From Paragyromitra xinjiangensis (lineage: Eukaryota > Ascomycota > Pezizomycetes > Pezizales > Discinaceae): a stretch of 64,000 nucleotides of DNA. The stretch is taken from assembly GCA_038503065.1 (NCBI GenBank), contig JBCAMK010000001.1, positions 620,001 to 684,000 on the forward strand. Reading direction: 5' to 3'. This document shows positions 47,563 through 59,007 of the stretch, piece by piece (position 1 is the stretch's first letter; every line of letters starts with the position of its first letter). Both the position numbers and the translations under genes were made by a program. The notes below the pieces were generated by a model, which searched no databases, was not told the DNA's origin, and worked only from the letters and a program-made list of their open reading frames with translations.

Positions 47563-50285
47563 TCAACACCAAGTAAATACTGGATTCCTCGATTTCACTG
47601 CCTCCAATCTTTCAACAATAACCTTCCTTTGTGCCCCTTCACTCCCATCGACAGCCGAGTATCCTAAATCACCTTCTGCATCATCGTCATTATACACATT
47701 CCTTGGTGGTCCTAGGCCGCCAGTCAAAGAAAATCTTCTTTTCCGCTGATCTAAAAAGTTTGGACCTTGCTTCTTCTTAGTTGGGGGTGCCCGGGTTTCA
47801 TCGAAACTCTTGTGGCTGCGGTGGTGTGATCGCGAGGAGTTCATAGATGATGATTGGACACTTGGGTTTGCTTCGCGTCCCGCAGAGGATTTTGAAGCAT
47901 CTGTTGATGTTACAGATTGTGGGGAGGCAGAGAGCATGTGTCCGTTATAATTCGATGAAGAACCAGATTCATTGCTTTGGAGACTGTGGGTTCTTGACAT
48001 TCCAAGTCTTACAGAGCTTGGGATTTCTGATCGGGGAGGAGAGAGGCCTAAGAGATCATGTTCTCTAGGCAGAGGTGCTGATGCTGCGGAAGCACCAATA
48101 TCCATCTCAGCTCCCTCATCAAAACCGCGTTCCAGGTCGACTTCCCGGCGGCGACGGGATTCTGACGAAGGTACGCGTAAAGGAACAGCAACTGGGACTT
48201 CCATTTCGTCATCCTGTATTCGATCCTGGTCAGCACGAACTACTAGTTGTCCCATGATACTTTCCGGCGTCTCTGGGGCGGGAAAATCTCAAAGGTAGGG
48301 GAGAGGAAAATACCCAAACATGAACCCTTGACCGCCTTGTTAATTCTAGGGGGCCTTGGTCAGGCGTCTTCAGTGTCTCAAGAACGTTAAAAGCTTGTCC
48401 TTTCAGGACTGCTATTTGCTTCTGAAACATTCGTTCCTTGAAGTCAGAATCCTGCTCAAACAGCTTCCGTAACATTGTTTGTGTCTCCGCCCACCATTTT
48501 GTAGACGTTAGTAGCGGTATAAAATGATCTTTTGTCTTTTGCGAGAATGGTTGACCAATAAGTGATACAGGCAGGAATAGCCAGCCAAATGGGAAACTTC
48601 GCCATTGGTCCGGATGTTTCCAAGGGAACGCCAAGGAATTATCAATAGCACCAATTGTGATTGTAGTATTGATGCCTGGTTGAGGTGTCCCAGACCTAGA
48701 GCTTGCAACCATGGGCTCCTGGACTCGATATATTGGAGATGCGGAGCGTAGGCTGTTCATCCCAATGGCGTTCGGGTCATTGCTTGTAGGTTGTTGGGTT
48801 GGTGATGCAACATTAAGGTGAGTTGGATGGCTAACGACTGAGACTTCCTGAGTCTTCCAATCAACTTTAATCATCCAGTTATCAAGACCTCTATCCGTAT
48901 TTCTCATTATATAATCCAAGATAACGAGTTTTTCGAGTTCCTCGCGGAAACTTTGTTGCAGCTGTTCAGTCCATACAAATCGCCGGTTGTTGGGGTCCTC
49001 TGCCTGAGAAGGTGTAGTTGACTCTCCGTCAGATAAATCATCATCGTCGGCCCCACTAGGCCTGCAGGCTGAAGCCCAAGTTGCTCGCCTCCTCGGAGCA
49101 GCGTCTGTCCTAAAGCCCGAGCTGTATTGATCTGGCCATGGGTGCTGGCGGAGAAAAACATTCGCGTCTTCAAACCATCCCCATTAGCTCTGAAGTTCAT
49201 TGGATAGGCAGATAAATCGACTGTGCACCTTGAAATCCTTGGAGAAACACCTGAAAGCTTCCAACTTTTGGGGGCAAAGGTTTACGTCTCCGGTAGTAAG
49301 CTCGTCGATCCCAGTAGTCATAGTGAAACGCTTTGCTGGATAGCTTAACCACGTCCGTGTAAGGGACTAGGAACGTTCTTAGTTGTCGATCGAGAACACA
49401 AGCTGCAGCCTCAGATATGTAACTAAGATTGGGTATCAAGCTGTTCCAATGTATTAATACCAATCAATATACTTGGCTTAAGGGCTCACAAACCATGCAC
49501 GGCCAAAGAAACATGGAAATCTATATACTATTAATTAGCCAATGAGAAGGCAAGGGAAGGAAAAATTTGGTTGGGTATTCCTCAGAGAACGTACAGTGTA
49601 CGATGCAGCCATTTCATCATTTTTGGGTTTAATTTTCCATAGCTAGTCCAGGGATTTAGCAAACCAGCACAATCCGAGGCAGCAGTAAAACCACTTACGG
49701 CTCCTCATCCTTCGGCTTAAAAACACCCACAATCTTTCCATCACTATTTCTCATAAAATAACTTCCAGATGAGCCCTGTTTGATAAGTTTAGGGTCAATA
49801 CCTTTCCTTATAGCAACCCTCACAGACTCAACAACTTCTTCGAATTGGTCCTGGGCAAGATTGGTATTCTCCGGTAGCTCCGAAGGAGCTTCGGTAGATC
49901 CATCCAAGACAGCTCGAGAACCTTCAGGTGGCACAAAGACCGAGTAGACAATTTCTAAAGGAGGGTGTTCATGATGTGACCGTCCTTTCTTCAATTTGAA
50001 CTTGCTGGCAATCTCTCTGCTCCAACGCTCCAAGCGCGCATTAATTGCTTTGATGTCGACACCAGAGCTGTTGCTTCGTGTGCGTTTCATAGCACGACCA
50101 TTTTGATGCGAGACGGATGGGGTTACCGGAGTGTACGGTGTTGGATGGATAGCGGTTGGGTGTGGCTGGATTGACACGACGCGGCCAGGATAATCAACGA
50201 GGGAATCACGATCGTCATCTTCGGAGTCAGAGAATTGGGCATCCTGAGCGAGCCTTTCGTAACCTGAGGCTGCGGGACGGGGCAT
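47563..50285 (-). CDS. LSB6: Type II phosphatidylinositol 4-kinase Lsb6
   Basis: Type II PI 4-kinase making PI4P on Golgi, endosome or vacuole membranes; the yeast enzyme also affects endosome motility through Las17. Start at 50285 (MPRPAASGYERL). Exons run from 50285 to 49695, then short exons between 49690 and 48920, then longer ones down to 47563. An acidic N-terminus is followed by the kinase N-lobe GSSGSYFMRNSDGKIVGVFKPKDEEP, PYGKLNPKMMKWLHR, the SYISEAAACVLDRQL helix and VPYTDVVKLSSKAFHYDYWDRRAYY. The catalytic loop is DYIMRNTDRGLDNWMIK. After it comes an insertion of about 90 residues rich in Ser, Thr and Pro before FPWKHPDQWRSFPFGWLFLP. The C-terminal third is low-complexity and basic (KKKQGPNFLDQRKRRFSLTGG). 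The assignment is secure; not all exon borders were checked. Confidence 0.93.
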
Positions 50286-52707
50286 GTTGGTAGCTTTTGG
50301 AGGGGCGATAGTAAGGTGAATTGGTTATCAGCGAAGCTGTTCAAGCAAGCATGTCAACTTTGTGGGAGGACGTGGACTTCGTCACAGAGCTACAACAGGT
50401 TACAGGGCACACGTATGAAGCCGCAGCCGCCGCCACCCGACGCGGCTGCAAAGGTCGACAAATGATCAAAGAACAGAGCTGTAGTGTTTCGTTTATTTTG
50501 GGGCACCATCGAGGCTAACTTCCAAAGCATTTTCCCCGCTGTTCGTATCTTCTGTGCATTTGGTTTTATCTGTTGTGTCGGCTCACACATCGTGATGTTT
50601 CGGCAGTTTTCTAGACAGGGAACAGCAGAGCCTCATTTGAATGACGAACTTTTCCTCTTCTCTGCCATCCTACTAATTCTTGCCGTGCCACTTGATACCC
50701 GCGCGCTCCGCAGGACTGACTTTAGCTTAGGATAGTTTAGCCGCCGTTCCTTTCTACTCGCCCTCTGTAAATAGAGCTGACCGACTTTACCATGGTTCGA
50801 TTGACAGGACAACGGCATCTGGGATGGGCAGATGATAACGGTATCGCAAAACGGTGCCCGAATTCCAAATCCTGGATATGGGCAAAAAAGTTTGATGTTT
50901 TATGCTTTTCCCGGCGAGCATTGCTGTGCTCGCATTGAGAAGGTACGCACTTTGTAAAACACGCAGATGATCAGGCTATGTCTCGGAAGATTCTCGCCAA
51001 TCTAAAGTTTCAATAGTATGATGAATACATGATGCAATTCGCAACAAGGGTGTCATCGATTACAGATTTGCTTCCGTGTTATTTTCTCACTCATTCTGCT
51101 GCAGAGCTGCTGCTGCGGACGAGGCAATCTTATCGCCAGTTCCCAATTGTGCGGAACGAAGGTAACGGCCGGCTCAGCCCACCGGCTAGATTGCTACGCT
51201 AGAACGTCGAGTGCATGCTTCTAGAAGGGCGGACGAAACACGCTCGCTGGTGGTTGGGGTGGGCTCCGAAATTGGCTCAGCGGACAGGGTGACTGCGCAC
51301 AATCTCAATTCGTGCGGATGCGCTATCGGCGAATCTCACTTATCACAAGCGATCCATTTTGGATCGTGTTTAGTGGGGCGGAAAGAAGCTGAAGAAGCAC
51401 GAAACGAAAAAGGGGCAAAGCAGCGCCCAGATCCGTTAATCAGGGCAAATCCCAACCATCTACCAGATGCGTGTCAGCAAATTGTTATCACCCATGCTCG
51501 TCATGCCGCTGGCTGCTATCTAGGGATGCCTGCGCTCGTGAGAGGATAGGTAAGCTATCCACTTATCTCTATCTGGCAATATCTGGAGGAGCTGATGCTA
51601 ATTTTATCGCGCTTCTTCCGCTGTTGCTCCGGACTGGGATGCAACTTGGAGATTTACGTGTAAGCAGTGGAAAAACAAAAACTTCTAAACAGAGTGAGTG
51701 TGAGTGTAAGTGTGGGTGAGAGACGCGATGCAAGGGAACACGATACGAGGCTGGATGAATAGATAGATGGATGAATTGTGGCCAGGGAGCCTTTCTGTTC
51801 GAAGTCCATCGAAATTGTTGAATCTGCCACACGCATCCTATCCTTTGCAGCGATTAGGACTTATCAAAAACGGTGTTGTACCACCGATTCGCCCTTATCT
51901 ACAGTGACCGCCCACCCCCTTTCTACCTTTTTCTTCACTACATTGATTCTTATCCCCCCGTCGTTCGTTGTTTCCTTCCTCCTTCCATCACTCATTCCTT
52001 GCATGTCCTGGATCCGTAACCGCGCTCCACAAAAAGGAATCCAATCTTTCTGCTGTCCGAGGACTTTATTTTTTATTTGATATCCCTGATACGCTTTTTA
52101 TTTTAATATATTTTCTTTCGGTTTTCATTTATCCCCCCCCACCCCCACTGCTCGCTCTCCTTTTCCAATTCGTTGTCAAATATATCTCTTCTCTCTTTTC
52201 TCCCTTCAAGTCTATTTATCTTTTTCCTATTCTACTTCTTTCTCTCGGTTGGGTTGTTATCAGCGTATTCTTCCTCCATCTCCTTCCAGCCCTCCACCTT
52301 TCCACCTTTCGCCCGTATCGCCTACTCTGCCCTCACCAAGCAGAGCTTTGGTGCTTTAGATCATAAGCTGGCGCCCACGGCCCTCTTCTACTCTCCTGCC
52401 CCGGAGCAGTTGTTGCCATCTCCCCATCATCTCCTTCACCCGACATCAAACAACGATAGTCCACGATTGCCTTCTATCTCGCGGACATCGTCCATTTCTC
52501 CGTTGCCATCTCTCAGCACGCTGGCTTCCGTCGCACTCCCGTCTCCCCCGTTGCGGTATGTTACCGGTAGCCCCCATTTAAAGTTTCTCGCTTTTTTCAT
52601 GCCCCTTATCAACGCAACGCCTTCCCTTATCTACACCAGATCGACCCCCAACCAGAAAAGAAAAAAAAAAATAAAGCCCCCTTTTCGCTGACATCGCATT
52701 CTTGATA
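50286..52707. promoter_or_regulatory. Long upstream region and leader of the GATA factor gene
   Basis: About 2.4 kb between the divergent PI 4-kinase and GATA factor start codons. The right part (about 51880-52700) is strongly pyrimidine-rich and G-poor, like a long fungal 5' leader. It contains several upstream ATGs and an open frame at 52173-52691 that is Pro/Ser-rich and not family-like. A GAGTGT-type simple repeat lies at about 51691-51722. Long leaders with upstream ORFs are common on fungal regulator genes; regulation here is inferred. Confidence 0.5.
51691..51722. repeat. Short imperfect GAGTGT-type simple repeat
   Basis: Imperfect hexamer repeats (GAGTGA, GTGTGA, GTGTAA, GTGTGG) in the region upstream of the GATA factor leader. 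No function is apparent. Confidence 0.6.
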
Positions 52708-53762
52708 ATGATTAGGTTGAACGGGGGTTTCGCCATGACTTTCGCTACTTCATCACCAGGAGCAAGCACGGCTGGCCAAGGAACCACTCCGGTAATTTTT
52801 CCCTTTTTTTTCCATTTCCCTCACTCGGCTGGTCTTGTCGACACGCGACTGTTTTGTCGGTTCTTTCCCTTATCGCACAGCATGCTAACACGATATCAAC
52901 AGCCAATTTGTCAGAATTGCACAACATCTACAACCCCTTTATGGCGACGAGATGAAAGTGGTTCGGTTCTTTGCAATGCTTGTGGATTGTTTTTGAAGCT
53001 TCACGGCCGACCACGGCCTATTAGCTTGAAAACTGACGTTATCAAAAGTCGGAATCGCGTAAAGAATTCTGGACAACCTGCGAAGAAGAAGGTCAGTGAT
53101 ATTGATATCCCCTCAAAAAATTATTTCATTATCTAAACTTTTTTCAGAGTCTCTTCGATTCACCGAATGGTGCAACGAACGGCCATCAAGTAGCAAGGTC
53201 GGAAAATGGTACGCCTCCTCCTGGCCACCGTAAACCATCATCAGGTGCGACGTCGAATAGATCTGTATCGCCCCAATCTCGAGCTGGAACTCCCTTACCG
53301 CCTACATCACATATCGCACCTCCTTCGATATTCGAATCACTTGTCAACCATGCCGATAATTCTGTTGGCAGTCCCTCTCCTCTCCCAGGACTAAACTCTT
53401 TTAATCATCCTTCACCAGGGTCTACATCATCTTTACATGATCGGCACTTTGACCAACCTACACCGACACTGGATAGTTTGATGAGTGCCAATAGCAAGCT
53501 CAAGACCCGTGTCGCTGAGTTAGAGTTGGTTAACGACTTATTCCGGAGTCGAGTAAACGAGCTGGAGCAAAGTGAGGCGAATGCTCGACAAAAGGAGATT
53601 ACACGACGGGAGGTTGAGGCGCAGCTTAAAGTATACCTCACAGATAGCACCAAGCGTGAGGATGAGCTCAAGAGGAAACTTGATGAAGCTGAGAGGGAAC
53701 TCGGCGAATTGCGTGGAGATCATCAGCGGAAGAAGGTCAGAGTTTCCGACTTGACCGAGTAA
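52708..53762 (+). CDS. areB: GATA zinc-finger transcription factor, AreB/ASD-4 type
   Basis: Predicted negative or modulating GATA factor of nitrogen regulation and development, related to AreB of Aspergillus, ASD-4 of Neurospora and yeast Dal80/Gzf3. Three exons fit: 52708..52791, 52903..53091 and 53148..53762, giving 295 residues. The single zinc finger is encoded by exon 2: [18 protein letters not shown] with the second pair [12 protein letters not shown], a C-x2-C-x17-C-x2-C GATA finger, followed by the basic [17 protein letters not shown]. The middle is Ser/Pro-rich. The C-terminal 90 residues form a Leu/Glu-rich coiled coil ([23 protein letters not shown]), expected to mediate dimer formation as in this subfamily. 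Start could be 52708 or the in-frame ATG at 52735. Introns lie just before and after the finger, as in AreB-type genes. Confidence 0.92.
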
Positions 53763-55065
53763 ATAAATCATGCAAGAGGGAAGAAAAAAAGGTCGGACTA
53801 AAGAGGAGGAGCAAAAGCCTTTAACTAATTCGCGTCATGGCATTGTGGTTTTTATTGTCGGTGTTAATTATTGTTTTGTCCTGTGCAGTGAGTACTCGGG
53901 TCTTTGGTTTCTTTGTCTATTTACGGCTGGGGGTTCTACACTTTTTCGTTTATCTATTTATCATTTCCCTTAATCCTCTTTTTTCTTTAACAAAAGCAAA
54001 AGAACATAAAAAGTTTTCTTATCTAGGGGCTTTCTGGTATGGTCACAGGGATTGGAATACAAAAAAAGGGAAGGGAAGCGCTCTTGTAGGAGTATTAGGG
54101 TTTTTAAGTTTTTTTCTTCTAATATTTATCTCCGCTATTTCGTTTACTACTTATTTTTACTTTATTAATTCCCACTCGAATAATTTATAAGTCGTTTCTG
54201 TTTTGTTGTTGACTTTCAGTTTATTTGATGTCCTTTACGTTGATATTTTGTGTTTGATATTTTGTTTTTTTCATCTCTCTGATGAATTCTGCAGTAAATG
54301 GGGGGTTGTTTTTCTGTTTCTGTTTATTCTCCGATCATCCAAAAGTTACGTCTTGTGCATTTCTTCTACCTGAAGCTCTTTATCCTTCTACCTCCTGCAT
54401 ACTCTACTCCTTAATATCACAATGTTTTTATGACACTCTCAGTGTATTTTACCTCAATGCCATTTTCTCGAGCAGATACCTCCTGATGCTTGTTTCTTCC
54501 TTAATACCCGCATCCTCCCAAACTTTCCCCGTGCCTGGGTAATGAACCAGAGATGGGCGGGGTTCGATGCGTGGCGGTTAGTTGAATAAATTTTTCATAT
54601 GGCGATTGATTACTATCGATAAGGCTCTTTACTTACACATGCGCGTGATTTGACAAGTAGATCCGGGGGCGGCGTCCAAGAAGTTGGTGATGATCTTCAG
54701 ACCGGGTAAAATCTCCAAGCCACGGACTACTGCAGAAAACGGCAAACGCGTTAATATTGATATATCAAGTAGAGATAAAACAAATAATCTATGCACCCCT
54801 GCAATGCAATCGTACCTAACAAACTACATATGATCCATCTAGACTCTACCCCAGATCAACCGGCAAATGATACACCAATTGGTAAACCTCAACATGTTAA
54901 ACAAAAAGAAGAAAAAACCCCCCAAAATTCTAAAACTGGTTTCCATTCTCGCCATCTTCATGACATGTCAACAATTGACCAAATCCAAAACAGTTGCTGT
55001 ATCCCTCTCAAAAGCCTGCGAAGAAAAAAAAAAAAGTCATGAAGTATTCTTCTCCTAGGACTCCT
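53763..55065. other. 3' flank, AT-rich, no gene seen
   Basis: About 1.3 kb between the GATA factor gene (+) and the MFS gene (-). A 117-codon plus-strand frame at 53837-54190 is highly hydrophobic because of T-richness and is judged to be 3' untranslated sequence. Nothing else was recognised. Confidence 0.45.
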
Positions 55066-57599
55066 TCAAGCGGGCGTAGCGTGGCGGGTGCTACTGGCGA
55101 CCGCTAACCTTCTGTTGCGCTGAATGGTCATTAACGCAAGCACGAGGGCTGCTAGGACGGCGCCGAGTGTGATCCAGTAACTATTCCGGTAGCATTCGAG
55201 CCCGAGCGTGCACTCACGGGGCCCTTCGGGAGTGATAGTGCTGTGGTCATCATACACTCGACCTATGTATGGCCCACATCGTCAGCAGACTGCTCCTCTT
55301 TTTTTTCTCCCATATTTTCTTTTTCCCCAGGTTTTCTTTTTCAGCCGCAAGATTTGAGGCAACGTGGCGTGAGGCTTCAAAGGAAAGATTTTTTCTCCCT
55401 CGCCGGCATCCTCGCCACGCACGATAAGCTGATATGCACTTGGTATGCGGCAAGGGCCCGTGCGCAGTGCTTGCATATTTGTGCATATCTGACGCAAAAA
55501 CATTGTGTGCGCGAAAAAAACCCTTTTTTGAAGTGACTGGTGTTTCACGGAGAAATGGGAGGGCTTACCGTAAAAGAGATTAAAGATCTGGCCCGAAATC
55601 ACCGCTGAAACGGTCATAGTTCCCCAGTTCTGCGACAGTCCATGAAGCCCAAAAGCTTCGGAAATCTTAATGCCAAGGAATATTAGGTTAGCGCTGGATC
55701 TTATCGATAGGTACTTTTACGGATGTAGGGGGATGCGATTCGGCAAGCCGTACCGTACCCCGCGTACTCTTTCACAGCAACTGTCACATGGAGAATGCAA
55801 AGAACCAGTAATCGAAGATCCTGGAAAAAGTCAGGGGTAAACATACTATCGTCGGGTATACGCCGAAAAGTACCCCATATCCTAATCCGCTGAGGGAAGA
55901 AACTAGCCAGAGTTGATGAGGGTCCTCAACGGTGAGTGCAAAAATTTGTGAAAAACAAAATATGCTCGCAGAACTGACTACCAACCAGAGGCGTTGTAGA
56001 CCATATTTCTTGTAGAAGATATCAGAAGAAGTTCCTGTGAATTATTAACCCACGGAGAAAATCAATGATCAACAAAGGGAATCCTACCACTTAGCACCCG
56101 TCCTGTGAAGCTGCCGAGGGATAGGAGAGATACATGAAATCCTTGCTGCTTTTGGACGTAGTCAGGGTGGGTGTCTGGTGCGTATTTACCCCAAAGTGCT
56201 TGAACCTGTTGTGTTGCAATTTAGTATCGTTTTAGATGGGAGTGAGAGCCATATTTGCATACAGAATGTCCGATGTTACTAGGAATATTGTAAGAATGCT
56301 AAATTCCAAAGAGACTATTATTTACGTTAGGTTGACTTACTTGATTGTCATTAATCCAGTCCCCGTCAACAATCCCAGCAATGCAAATAACAGCCAAAAG
56401 TCCGTCGACCGCGTCAACGCCCACCCTCGAATATCTATATGATGCCCATGATGAGCGTCACTATTGCCAGCAATTCCACCGTTCGTACTTTCTGCATCCA
56501 TTCGATCCTCTTCACTGCTAGAGGATGAACTTGTGAGGAAAGATGATGTTTCATCCGGAGTGAGGTCCGGGTTTGCTACTCTAACGACGTCTCTGCTATT
56601 GGTGCTCGTACCTGGTTCTTGATAAGTATTCTTTGCTGCACTCCGATTTTCACTGGACTTTGTCCTATGCAGCCTGCTGCCGCCGGTGTGATCAGGCTCG
56701 GCTGATGGTATAGCGGAGTAAGCACCTGGTGCGGGAACCACTTGGAGAAAAAGGTATGACATCAAAACGATGGTGCTAGTTGCTATTGCAAGAACTAAAA
56801 GGAAGTCGCTAGTGTTTCCCGGGAAAAGCCATGAGGAAAGGCACGAAAAGAAGAAGGCGCTGAGGCCAAAAGCTGCTAGCGGTAAGGCAGTTGCGGTCCC
56901 ACGGTGGTTAGGGAAGTTGAGGGCAGCTTCCAACAGTTTGGGCTGTCTGTTAGTTTCGCATTTTTACTAAGGGTTAGGGTTTAGCTATTACCAGCCTTCA
57001 TTGCCCCTCCAAAAGCAGCGCAACTTCCAACTCCAGTTAGGGATGAAAAGAAGCACAATGCAGGTACACTTGCCGAGCCTTGCCCAGCATCCATTGCTGT
57101 GGGTGATGTTAGAGAATGTTCCGAGATGTGGGTTCGGTGCGAAATACCTCGGTATATGGGATAATATCCGGTAAACAATAATACGGCTCCTATCAGAACC
57201 GGTAGTCGAGGGCCCTTTGAGTCGACGAGCATTCCGCTTGGTATTCCTGTGTCATTCTGAGTAATTATTCTACTTGGCGACGTTCCCATAGATTCGTACC
57301 TGCGAGGTACATGCCCAGGTTGCCCCAAATGCCCTGTGGTTTGTTAGACTTGCCCATCGAGAAAGTACTTTGAAATCACCTACAATCAGATTACTTTCTG
57401 TCGCACTAAGGTGGAGCTTTTCGGCAAGTTGAGGAGCGTACGCCGAATATACATACTGCATAAGAAAAGTTAGCTTGTTGTGAGGGCAAATGGGAGGAGA
57501 CAAGACAAGTACTACATTTGTTCCGGCTGAGAGCGCTATACACGTCGAGGCTGCCAAACTTACGAGACGGGCGGCGCGTAGCCGTTTCTCGGATATCAT
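55066..57599 (-). CDS. MFS transporter, nodulin-like (NFD4-type)
   Basis: Multi-pass major-facilitator protein with the nodulin-like N-terminal arrangement seen in fungal YMR155W/NFD4-type transporters; the substrate is unknown. Start at 57599 (MISEKRLRAARLVSLAASTCI), with many short introns of about 50-80 nt. Visible segments in order are SAYAPQLAEKLHLSATESNLI, MYLAGIPSGMLVDSKGPRLPVLIGAVLLFTGYYPIYRGI, FFSSLTGVGSCAAFGGAMKA, NFPNHRGTATALPLAAFGLSAFFFS, and a long hydrophilic loop with TSSSSSSEED. A second block of helices begins WALTRSTDFWLLFALLGLLTGTGL. The C-terminal exon has a membrane helix, ITLGAVLAALVLALMTI. The Asp-x5-GxR-type signature between helices 2 and 3 (VDSKGPR) is present. The exon order is clear though not every splice site was checked. 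Confidence 0.85.
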
Positions 57600-59007
57600 C
57601 TTTGGTAGAAAAATAACCACAGGAGAGTTATGTACGACGTGGGAAGTTTAAACTATTGCACGAGAGTATGAAGCGGGATGTTTCCTAAAGACCAGAGCAA
57701 GAAATAGAGACTAGACTTGAGTTGAAAGCTTTACTGCATCAAGTAGCTCACGGGTGGGCTATGCACCTATATCTGGTGGAGCCAATGAATCGAGTTCCTG
57801 AGATGTGTTATGACGTGTAGAAACAATAGAAGTGGCTATACGCTTCTATCTATACTTACGGAATGAGGCACCACTCCAGCGACAAAGACGATCAGTGGTG
57901 TAAGGAACTCTGGTGCTGCTGAAGCTGAAAAAGCGTATTGAAAAAAAGTCAGGAACGGTGAGGGGTGTGTATGGCGTAAAAGGTCCAGCATTCATGGGCC
58001 ACGGCTCAGGGATGGATGCTCAGATCGAAGATGCAAGCATTGGGCCGGGCTGACAGCCAGTGAAGGTAGTAGAAGTGCCGATAGGTTGGCCACGCGCACA
58101 GTTACCCATGTCGGGATATTACGCCAACCTTGGTTTGCTATCCCTGGCGAGCGAGTTGTTAGCCGGGTAACGTGTCGTCTTTGCCGGGAAATAAGATGCT
58201 CATCGCTTGGCCGCTACTTAATGTTACACATTCTTTGTCTCACCCTGAGAACCCATGACTTATGAGCCAAATTGGTTCTGAGCTATAACAGGTTAACATG
58301 AAGATCTAGTAAAAAAAAATTCGGATGCAAAGATTTAGCTCTTTGAGAGTTGGGGAAATAATATCTTAGTATAATTTTAGCCTAGAAGAGAAGAGAGTGT
58401 ATTGAGTTTAGTGTCGTGAGGGTTGGCTCTAGCTCGTTTGAATGGGAGGATTGTCAGTCTCGTGCCCAGCCCGTACTGCATACATGTAGCCATAGGCAGT
58501 AGGGGATGGGAACGAGCCTGGATGATTGTGTGTATACATGTATGTATATGTAGAGGGTTTAGAAAATCGGTTTGGTTAAGAGATTATGTTATCGTGAATG
58601 TACCCTAGTATAGGTACCAGGTTTGACTTGCTTAAAGTTCTACTGTTGCGAATGATAATGCTCCTGTATAAGATTACAGAGAAGGTCCACCAGAAATCAC
58701 ATGTGCATCTCCTACTGCTTTTTACTGCTGCGTATTCGTGGGTGGTTTACGAGGTTAGGGCTAAGCATGTGTTTAGCTGGTGCTTTATTCTCGCTGGCTA
58801 CATGTAAGTGAGATTAAAACCTAGTTGCCTATATCCTTTTCTGTATCGCATCATATACCCAGCCTCCGTAGTTTCCCTCTACTCTGGGTTCTCGCTTTTA
58901 TATCCTCTTGTGCTTCAATCCTTTTCCTGTTACTATTTTAATTATATTCTGCACTGTTTCCTACAATCATCAACTTTTTCTACTGGTGAAATTCATCCTT
59001 TCTCATA
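57600..59007. promoter_or_regulatory. Region between divergent MFS and CNNM-like genes
   Basis: About 1.4 kb with no supportable gene. The right 200 nt are pyrimidine-rich and resemble the leader of the CNNM-like gene, including short upstream frames at 58598-59005. Confidence 0.45.

Noticed and set aside
52173..52691. 172-codon Ser/Pro-rich frame in the GATA factor leader
   Set aside because: The composition matches translation of a pyrimidine-rich leader; kept only as a possible upstream ORF.
53837..54190. 117-codon hydrophobic frame after the GATA factor
   Set aside because: The hydrophobic character follows from T-rich 3' untranslated sequence; no conserved motif is visible.
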